Shown here piece after piece: positions 1 through 5,319 of a stretch of DNA of 5,319 bases (position 1 is the stretch's first letter; each line of letters starts with the position of its first letter). The DNA is from CAZDAM01 sp964503595. Its GTDB lineage: Bacteria > Muiribacteriota > UBA6191. The stretch is taken from NCBI GenBank assembly GCA_964503595.1, contig CAZDAM010000148.1, positions 1-5,319 of the forward strand. The letters run 5' to 3'. A program made the translations under genes and the position numbers. Below the pieces are notes generated by a model. That model ran no database searches. It had not been told where the DNA came from and saw only the letters and a program-made list of their open reading frames with translations.

Positions 1-2369
1 CGGCTTTGGCTAACCAGAAGGTTTTCTATCAGGGTTATGCCGGGGCGCTCATGCAGCTGATGCAGTTTCAGAGAATCAACCCTTATACGACTGCTGAAGA
101 GAAGGCCCTGTTGGATCAGGGAATTCTCTTTGAAGATGATCGCTGGATCACGGATGCTCTGAAGTTATTTGCGGCCTGGAGGTTCTCCCGCAGTGGGGCG
201 GACCCGTTGGCGCCATCGCCTGGAATCAGAATCACAACCAATACCATCTCCGTCGCTGATCCGGTCATGGATACCAGCCTTGGGCTTGAGGCTCCGGTCG
301 ATTTTCTTTATCTGTTGCATTACCCCGCGAATACACCGTATCCCAGCATGATGTTGAGGGAATACGGCAGTATCGGCCATATCGCGACTCCGGCAACTTT
401 GAGTACGGAGCAGACCGTGCAGCTAAAGGCGGCCAGGGGATTAGGCTTCGCCTTTTTCCTGTATCTCTGGGAGCAGCTTACCTACGAAGGACGACAGCGG
501 GCCCAATCGGTGAACAATCTTGGGGATCAGTTCATCAATGCCCTGTTGTCCACAGGCAAGGTCAGAACGGTGACTGGAACGCGTCTCATGGGCATTAGCG
601 ATCCGGCGAACCCCCAGGATGAATTCTGTCCGGCCAGCGGTAATATTCCTTCCCGGGTCTGTTCCATCGATCGGATTTTACGCACGGCTCCGATTCAGTC
701 TTCCCGTTGTACGGCGACAACGCAAAGATCCTGTTTTGATGACTTTTTCATGGATATGCTGACAGCTCTTTTTGTGGATCGTCAAGAAGCTGCGGGGTCT
801 TCTAATCTGAGTCCATATGAGTTCCGCAGTCTCAATCTTGCCGATATGGATACGTTTAATTCCACCAATGTTCCGGGTCTGTCACTTGGGGCACGAAGAG
901 GGCTTGACTGGAGTCTGGCCCAGCAGTTGACCGACAGTTTTGTTCCAGGTTCCAGTGGGGGGGATGAAAGTACTTCGGCTACAGTATCTGTCAGTGGGAT
1001 TACCCTGAGTACCTACAGTCCGGCCTATGTCAGTCTGACCAATCAGAATTCCAAGGCCGATGTCGATTATCTGTTTGCCGATCCTGGGGATCAGGCTTCA
1101 GATGGCAGTGTAGACTGCAAACCGTTGACTTACAGCTCTCGTCTGCTTTTAGGGACGACGGTTCAGTCAACCACAGAATGCCCGCCGAACAAGCCGGTGA
1201 CGGTTTATATGGTTCCCAAAGCAGTTTCGGCCGGTTCGGTATCAACAGGGACCGTCATCTTTGCCGGACGAAGAAGCGGTTCGGTCCAGTTTCAGGCTTC
1301 AAGAGTTTCAACAGGTCAGTCAGCTCCTCTGCCCCAGGCTCGATCCAGGATTCGTATGGCGATATCCTCCGGGGTTGTGCGCTATGCGGATAAGGTTCCC
1401 TATACGCAAGTGGATGCAGGAGATCCTCGGGCAATTCAGCAGTCCCGCCATGCCTTTCAGTCCCTTGATTTTACCCAGTCCGGGAATGATTCGGCGGTTT
1501 ACAAGTCAATTACGGCAGTTCTGGTTGATCGAAGGGAAATCATTGCGACCGGGGCTCAGCCGATTACTCTTCAGCTCTGGGTGGATCAGAACTTTCTGCC
1601 GTCGGTGTCATCGGGAGGGGGGTCTTCTTCCGGGGAAGTGAATCAGAATCCGGTGACCGGAACTTCCGGGATCCTCCAGGCTCTGGAAGTGAATGCAAAT
1701 ACCTTTACTCAGGCTCGTGAAGTCTTGAGGTCGGTCAGGGTCTCCGGTCGGACAACCCTGACGGTTCGGTTGCAGAATTTTTCGGAAAAACCGGTGCGTC
1801 TGAGTTTTCTGCCCTGTACGGGAACAAATGAATGTGGTGGTCTTCCTGCGGATTTCTTCCGCTTTGAATGTGATAACGATACCCTCACAGCCTTGCCGGA
1901 TTGTGCTCAGTTTAGCAGTCTGAATCAGGAAAGGACGATTGAGCCGTTTCAGACGGTGGTTCTGCCGTTAAGAAACAAGGGGCTGGAAGACGCGGTTCTG
2001 ATGTCCTTCATCCGCCCTTCGTTGGGCACTGCCAGCACGGAATCCAATCCTGAAACCGGAGGTGGGGGCTCAGGCTGTTTCATTGCCACGACAAGCTTCG
2101 GAAATCTGGATCATCCAGTTGTTCGTGTCTATACCTGGATTCGCGATGAAATCCTGGCCAGGACTTCCTCCGGGCGGGCATTTATTGCCTGGTATTACCG
2201 GCATTCTCCTGCCATGGCCAGGACTCTGCATACGGAGCAGGAGCTTCGCAGGATCAGCGCTTTTTTCTTACAGCTTCTACTGGTTCTGGGGTTTGGATTG
2301 AGTGGTTTTTCGCTTCTAAAGCTTGCGAATTTCTTCAATCAGAGATTCCGCAGGACTCAGACTTTTTGA
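1..2369 (+). CDS. Large exported CFI-box-CTERM protein, 5' end missing
   Basis: The frame is open from the window edge to a TGA at 2367-2369, so the true start lies upstream. A TTG at position 6 could be read as a start but is more likely an internal Leu. Residues here are counted from that TTG. The first residues read Ala-Leu-Ala-Asn-Gln, a plausible signal peptidase I site, so little more than the signal peptide may be missing. Residues about 1-200 look helical. Residues about 310-680 are beta-rich, Ser/Thr/Gly-rich and Ig-like in texture, with linkers SSGGGSSSGE and GGGGSG. Ten cysteines lie in close pairs (208/219, 235/243, 371/392, 604/610, 622/633), which fits disulfides outside the cytoplasm. 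The C-terminal part starts with GCFIATTSFG (Cys691), continues with GRAFIAWYYRHSP, then a hydrophobic helix (about 753-771) and a basic tail. This order matches the CFI-box C-terminal domain family, whose function is not established. I recognise no enzymatic domain. Likely role: envelope or surface protein held by its C-terminus. Its 3' end overlaps the convergent gene by 54 bases. Confidence 0.9.
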   Translation, partial: ALANQKVFYQGYAGALMQLMQFQRINPYTTAEEKALLDQGILFEDDRWITDALKLFAAWRFSRSGADPLAPSPGIRITTNTISVADPVMDTSLGLEAPVDFLYLLHYPANTPYPSMMLREYGSIGHIATPATLSTEQTVQLKAARGLGFAFFLYLWEQLTYEGRQRAQSVNNLGDQFINALLSTGKVRTVTGTRLMGISDPANPQDEFCPASGNIPSRVCSIDRILRTAPIQSSRCTATTQRSCFDDFFMDMLTALFVDRQEAAGSSNLSPYEFRSLNLADMDTFNSTNVPGLSLGARRGLDWSLAQQLTDSFVPGSSGGDESTSATVSVSGITLSTYSPAYVSLTNQNSKADVDYLFADPGDQASDGSVDCKPLTYSSRLLLGTTVQSTTECPPNKPVTVYMVPKAVSAGSVSTGTVIFAGRRSGSVQFQASRVSTGQSAPLPQARSRIRMAISSGVVRYADKVPYTQVDAGDPRAIQQSRHAFQSLDFTQSGNDSAVYKSITAVLVDRREIIATGAQPITLQLWVDQNFLPSVSSGGGSSSGEVNQNPVTGTSGILQALEVNANTFTQAREVLRSVRVSGRTTLTVRLQNFSEKPVRLSFLPCTGTNECGGLPADFFRFECDNDTLTALPDCAQFSSLNQERTIEPFQTVVLPLRNKGLEDAVLMSFIRPSLGTASTESNPETGGGGSGCFIATTSFGNLDHPVVRVYTWIRDEILARTSSGRAFIAWYYRHSPAMARTLHTEQELRRISAFFLQLLLVLGFGLSGFSLLKLANFFNQRFRRTQTF
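2061..2369 (+). other. CFI-box C-terminal domain with membrane helix (region of gene 1)
   Basis: A glycine linker (GGGGSG) leads into Cys691-Phe-Ile-Ala-Thr, then Ser-Phe-Gly. About 20 residues on comes an amphipathic Arg/Asp/Glu stretch, and then GRAFIAWYYRHSPAMA. The family consensus as I remember it is C-F-I-A-T-A-A-Y/F-G, followed by an R-x-F-R-D-like segment and G-R-A-h-h-x-x-Y-Y-R-x-S-P. Here the AAYG portion is TSFG and the R-D portion is WIRDE. A hydrophobic helix (F753 to L771) and the basic end RFRR follow, an arrangement like other C-terminal sorting or anchoring tails. Whether the cysteine is processed or lipid-modified is unknown. Confidence 0.82.
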
Positions 2370-2990
2370 TTCGATCGACTCCAGGGCTGATTCAGCTTGA
2401 GAGAGATTTTTGATTCTTTCTTCCAGCTTTTTCAAATGTTCGTACCATTGAGCCATAGACTCCTCTTCCTGACGAAATCCGTCAAGTTTGGCCTGAGCCC
2501 GTTTCAGGCGTTCTGAAGCCCTGTTTCTTTCTTCTTTGGTTGCAGCTTCCTTTTCACTTCTTTGGGCATCGCTGACTTCTGATTCCAGAACATAGGGGTT
2601 CTGGTACAGAAAGCGGGTCAGCTTCTCTTCCATGTCGCCCGCTTCTCTCTGGAGGCGCTCGCGCTGGGATTCCAGGGTTTCATTCATTTCAAGAAGATAG
2701 GGCCGGGTGTATTCATCACTGGCCTCGATCGCCTTTTCAAGCGAATCAAAAAGACTTTTGACGGGAAGGCTCTGATAATTCTCCTGAAGTTTCGGATAAT
2801 CAAGAAGCTTCCGCCTTATTTTTTCGTGCCTTTCGTGAAGCAGCAGATGATGCTGGCGCCTCTTCCACCAGCGAAAACCGATAAAGGTGGCTCCAGATAA
2901 AGTCGCAAGGGTGAGAACCGGCCAGGTCACCAGAAAATATCCGGAACCGGCAAGCATACATAAAAAGGCGATCAGGAGGATTTCTTCCAT
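2316..2990 (-). CDS. Small membrane-anchored coiled-coil protein, family not recognised
   Basis: With the start at 2990 the product has 224 residues and begins MEEILLIAFL, directly with a hydrophobic region. An in-frame ATG at 3029 would add 13 unremarkable residues (MTTGRQCGSIDFV) and leave only 21 bases to the divergent gene. Neither ATG has a clear Shine-Dalgarno sequence, so the start is uncertain. Residues 4-21 and 23-39 are hydrophobic, separated by Thr-Trp-Pro, and are followed by RWWKRR. This suggests a short membrane hairpin with both ends in the cytoplasm, or one long helix. The remainder is highly charged: residues about 99-128 and 136-197 are rich in Glu, Lys, Arg, Gln and Ala with heptad-like Leu spacing, typical of coiled coils. 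A short break with Asn131-Pro132 lies between them. There is no catalytic motif. The stop codon lies inside gene 1, giving a 54-base tail-to-tail overlap. It could be a scaffold or tether at the inner membrane; this is inference from shape only. Confidence 0.8.
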   Translation of the reverse strand: MEEILLIAFLCMLAGSGYFLVTWPVLTLATLSGATFIGFRWWKRRQHHLLLHERHEKIRRKLLDYPKLQENYQSLPVKSLFDSLEKAIEASDEYTRPYLLEMNETLESQRERLQREAGDMEEKLTRFLYQNPYVLESEVSDAQRSEKEAATKEERNRASERLKRAQAKLDGFRQEEESMAQWYEHLKKLEERIKNLSQAESALESIESKSLSPAESLIEEIRKL

Positions 2991-3050
2991 AACAAAATCT
3001 ATGCTACCGCATTGTCTGCCTGTGGTCATCGGGGTAGAGAATATGCTTCA
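2991..3050. promoter_or_regulatory. Compact divergent start region between genes 2 and 3
   Basis: These 60 bases are the only non-coding stretch in the window if gene 2 starts at 2990 (21 bases if it starts at 3029). Transcription starts or ribosome sites for the two opposed genes must lie here or within the neighbouring coding sequence. For gene 3, the only ribosome-site-like sequence is the purine run GGGGTAGAG at 3031-3039, 11 bases before ATG 3051, which is weak. No inverted repeat that would suggest a clear operator was seen by eye. Confidence 0.45.
3001..3029 (-). promoter_or_regulatory. Weak candidate sigma-70 promoter for gene 2
   Basis: On the minus strand, ATGACC (3029-3024, 4 of 6 bases match TTGACA) and TAGCAT (3006-3001, 4 of 6 match TATAAT) are separated by exactly 17 bases. 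Transcription would begin at about 2994, a few bases before ATG 2990, giving an almost leaderless message. That would agree with the lack of a Shine-Dalgarno site there and would rule out the ATG at 3029. Matches of this quality occur by chance. Confidence 0.2.
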
Positions 3051-5319
3051 ATGAAATTCTGTTCCGGACAAAATGAAAAGACCATGAAAGAAATTCGTCA
3101 GATTCTGACCCTGCATAGAATTGCGGAAGCCTGCGGGCTCCCGGCAGAAAGAACTCTTCTGAGGGACCTGTTCCATGAAGATCTTTCCATAGTGCTTTCA
3201 GCGATCCGAACTCTGCAATCCTTGAAAATTCCGATCCCGTACAAAATAGCGGCGAACCTTTATTCCCGTTCTGCCTGGGAAGTGCAGCGTCGTCTGCTGG
3301 AGTATTTTCGTTCCATTCCTCAGATTGAATATGCCGATTTTTTAATGGCAGCCTATCCGGGAGCGTTGAGCGAGCAGTCCCGGGCCCAGATTCTCATGAC
3401 TTTGGGAGCCCAGCCGGATTTAAGTGATGAGCATTTAGAGTTTCTGCGCCAGAAGACTCACTATCAGAACCCTTCTCAGGAACAGAGAGAAGGCGCCTTA
3501 AAAGGACTTGGGCTGGCAGGAGAGCATCTGCATCTGGCTGAATTCGCCCATTCCAATTTTGAGGTGGAAGGGGAGCAGTCCTTGGTGGAGATTGCGGTTT
3601 CGAGGATTCGTGAAAAGCAGGATGCTGAAGTTTTTCAGCGCCTTCATAAGCTATACAGGAATATTGCGAAACAGGATGAAATGGCCCTTTTTACTCTGCT
3701 TGGGAGGGAAACCATCCGGGCTCTGTTTGAAACCTATGAGGACAATGTCAACATCCAGCCTCTGTTTGTACAGCTCAAGGATAAAATTGCCGGCTTCTGT
3801 CGAAGTGAGGATCCCAAAATCATTCTCTGGGTTGTTCAAACCCTGCAGGAGCTGGAAGTACGGGATGCCGCCTTTTTTGTCCGTTCCATTACTTCTCTTC
3901 TTCTGACTCGTACTTCAGGGGCAGAATTGCAGCAGACCAAGGCCGATCTGTTCTGGAAAATTCACGTAAATCTTCGGGATTCCCTGCATTTCAAGAATAT
4001 GGCCTCTATTTTTGAGAAGCTGTTTTACGGGATTCTTCAGGACCTGAATGAGCGTAAGAAGCTCATGGAAATGAAGCATTCCCGTGAACCGAAGGCTGAT
4101 GTCGTTGAGTTCTTTGAGTCTCTTCAGCACCCGAATCTCTTAAGTACGGTCATCAATTATCTGAAATCCACCCCTCCGGATGAAAACCTCAAGGGGCTGA
4201 TCATTAGTATTCTGAGGAAGATGCAGGGGTCCCTGAATCCGCGTCAGCTTCAGCTTCTGCCATCGGTGATCCGCCAGCTTCTTATGGAGGATGGTCGACA
4301 GAGGGCTGCGGTTGCTGTCGAATGCGGCAAAATCGATCTGGAAAAATCTCCAGCCCGGATTTTCCGCCATCTCAAGTTTCTGATGCCGGTAGCAGCCCCG
4401 TTCCTTTCGGATAAAACCTACCGTCAGTTTCAGCAGCTTTATCGCATTCTGTCATCCTTTGAAGAGGGTAAGGGAATCCGTACAACTCTTCTGAAATCGG
4501 TTCTGGCGATGGAGGACAAGGAATCCTTCAGTTTTGTCTGGAAAAGTGCAATTGAACTGGATGAGGATTCCTGCAATGAGGTGCTTGGTGCGATTCAGCG
4601 GGTGGAGTTTTCCTGGCTGGCTTTCCTGAAGCCGGAGTTTTCAGCGAAAAAAGCCATGCCGGAGAGGAAGATTTCCCAGCTTCTCAGGCTTCTGGAAACC
4701 GCTGGGCGGGTAGAAGATGTTGAATGGCAGAGAATTCTTCTTCAGATGCATAAGGGAGACTTTGGCCGTATTTCCGAGGATCTGAGCCACCAGATTCTGA
4801 TGATGCTGGCCAAAAGCGGGAATCCGGGTAGTCTTGATGTCTTTGCTCATCTGGTCAAAGCCAAGGGGTTTCTTCTGGGACAGAATGACGTGGATGTTCT
4901 TTTCAAATATACCGTTGCCATCCGGGAGACGGATTTTGTTGAATATCGCGAGCAGCTTAAGGATGTTGTGTACGGTTGTCTTAAATCGGAGAACGAATTC
5001 TATTACACCGATCTGGGCTATATTCTTTATCTTCTGGGCGAGAAGCATGGGGTTGATATTTTAAGGAAATCCTTTGATTCTAAGAATCCTCAGGTACTTC
5101 TGAAGACTGTGGATTATGCAGCTAAATGCGAACTTTGCGATGTATGGAGAGTCATTTTAGGCTATACTGAAGTTTCTGACTTTCGTCTGCATAACCAGAT
5201 TGTAGCCTGGTTCTCCAGGATGAAACACAAGCTGAGTAAAGCGGATGTTCTGGAATACCTGGAAAAAATCAGGGATGGAGAGTCTGTTGGGGTTGATTCT
5301 CTGTTTGAAGATGTCAATC
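3051..5319 (+). CDS. Large HEAT-like alpha-solenoid protein, 3' end missing
   Basis: Reading from ATG 3051 gives 756 codons with no stop up to the window end, so the gene continues beyond it. The previous in-frame stop is TAA at 2961. Other possible starts are TTG 3012 and ATG 3084 (Met12, giving MKEIRQILTL). I chose 3051 because a weak purine run precedes it. The product has no signal peptide or membrane segment and appears helical throughout, rich in Leu, Glu, Lys and Gln. Several helices align on one pattern: EDLSIVLSAIRTLQSL (43-58), EDPKIILWVVQTLQEL (253-268), HPNLLSTVINYL (360-371), GNPGSLDVFAHL (590-601) and KNPQVLLKTVDY (678-689). This is the texture of degenerate HEAT repeats, which build curved scaffolds that bind proteins. 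A CELC motif (693-696) is present but isolated, so I do not call a metal site. No catalytic motif is seen in the visible part; a further domain may lie in the missing C-terminus. It probably acts in the cytoplasm, possibly with the divergent coiled-coil protein. Confidence 0.88.
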   Translation, partial: MKFCSGQNEKTMKEIRQILTLHRIAEACGLPAERTLLRDLFHEDLSIVLSAIRTLQSLKIPIPYKIAANLYSRSAWEVQRRLLEYFRSIPQIEYADFLMAAYPGALSEQSRAQILMTLGAQPDLSDEHLEFLRQKTHYQNPSQEQREGALKGLGLAGEHLHLAEFAHSNFEVEGEQSLVEIAVSRIREKQDAEVFQRLHKLYRNIAKQDEMALFTLLGRETIRALFETYEDNVNIQPLFVQLKDKIAGFCRSEDPKIILWVVQTLQELEVRDAAFFVRSITSLLLTRTSGAELQQTKADLFWKIHVNLRDSLHFKNMASIFEKLFYGILQDLNERKKLMEMKHSREPKADVVEFFESLQHPNLLSTVINYLKSTPPDENLKGLIISILRKMQGSLNPRQLQLLPSVIRQLLMEDGRQRAAVAVECGKIDLEKSPARIFRHLKFLMPVAAPFLSDKTYRQFQQLYRILSSFEEGKGIRTTLLKSVLAMEDKESFSFVWKSAIELDEDSCNEVLGAIQRVEFSWLAFLKPEFSAKKAMPERKISQLLRLLETAGRVEDVEWQRILLQMHKGDFGRISEDLSHQILMMLAKSGNPGSLDVFAHLVKAKGFLLGQNDVDVLFKYTVAIRETDFVEYREQLKDVVYGCLKSENEFYYTDLGYILYLLGEKHGVDILRKSFDSKNPQVLLKTVDYAAKCELCDVWRVILGYTEVSDFRLHNQIVAWFSRMKHKLSKADVLEYLEKIRDGESVGVDSLFEDVN

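Noticed and set aside
1261..1641. 126-codon open frame inside gene 1
   Set aside because: It is out of frame with gene 1, has no ribosome site, and its Arg/Pro/Ser-rich composition is that of a shadow frame.
2363..2416. Two copies of TTTTTGATTC, 44 bases apart, near the end of gene 1, considered as a terminator or repeat
   Set aside because: There is no GC-rich stem before either T-run, and both copies lie in coding sequence of the minus-strand gene in different frames; chance is the simplest explanation.
2974..2979. Perfect AGGAGG on the plus strand
   Set aside because: No start codon lies at a normal distance downstream, and the bases are explained by Ile-Leu-Leu codons of the minus-strand gene.
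3508..3906. 132-codon open frame on the plus strand in another frame
   Set aside because: It is contained in the HEAT-like gene. The protein is rich in Trp, Ser, Arg and Pro with no plausible fold, typical of an out-of-frame reading.
4641..5048. 135-codon open frame on the minus strand
   Set aside because: It lies wholly inside the long plus-strand HEAT-like gene and shows no domain; it is a shadow of that gene's codon use.
5127..5138. CxxC motif (CELC) in gene 3 as a metal-binding site
   Set aside because: It is a single pair with no second Cys/His pair close by, and it falls within a HEAT-like helix.

Overview
This looks like bacterial protein-coding DNA from an organism of roughly balanced base composition. 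It is almost completely filled with three genes, and there are no RNA genes, insertion sequences, CRISPR arrays or phage-type genes. The best clue to biology is a CFI-box C-terminal domain on the first protein. That points to a bacterium exporting large envelope proteins, but it does not settle the phylum. I do not name a species.

Layout: (1) Positions 1-2369, plus strand, hold the 3' part of a large secreted or envelope protein. It has a probable signal-peptidase site right at the window edge, beta-rich and glycine/serine-rich middle regions, ten paired cysteines, and a CFI-box domain followed by a C-terminal membrane helix. (2) Positions 2316-2990 (possibly to 3029), minus strand, hold a small membrane-anchored coiled-coil protein. 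Its 3' end overlaps the 3' end of gene 1 by 54 bases. (3) Positions 3051-5319, plus strand, hold a gene that stays open to the window end (at least 756 codons). It is almost entirely helical with HEAT-like repeats. It diverges from gene 2 across only 21-60 bases.

No functional link between the three genes can be proved. Genes 2 and 3 share a very compact divergent start region and could be co-regulated: one is a membrane coiled-coil protein, the other a cytoplasmic alpha-solenoid scaffold. Genes 1 and 2 converge with no space for a conventional terminator between them. I see no catalytic motif in any of the three proteins; all look structural, adaptor-like or surface-exposed.
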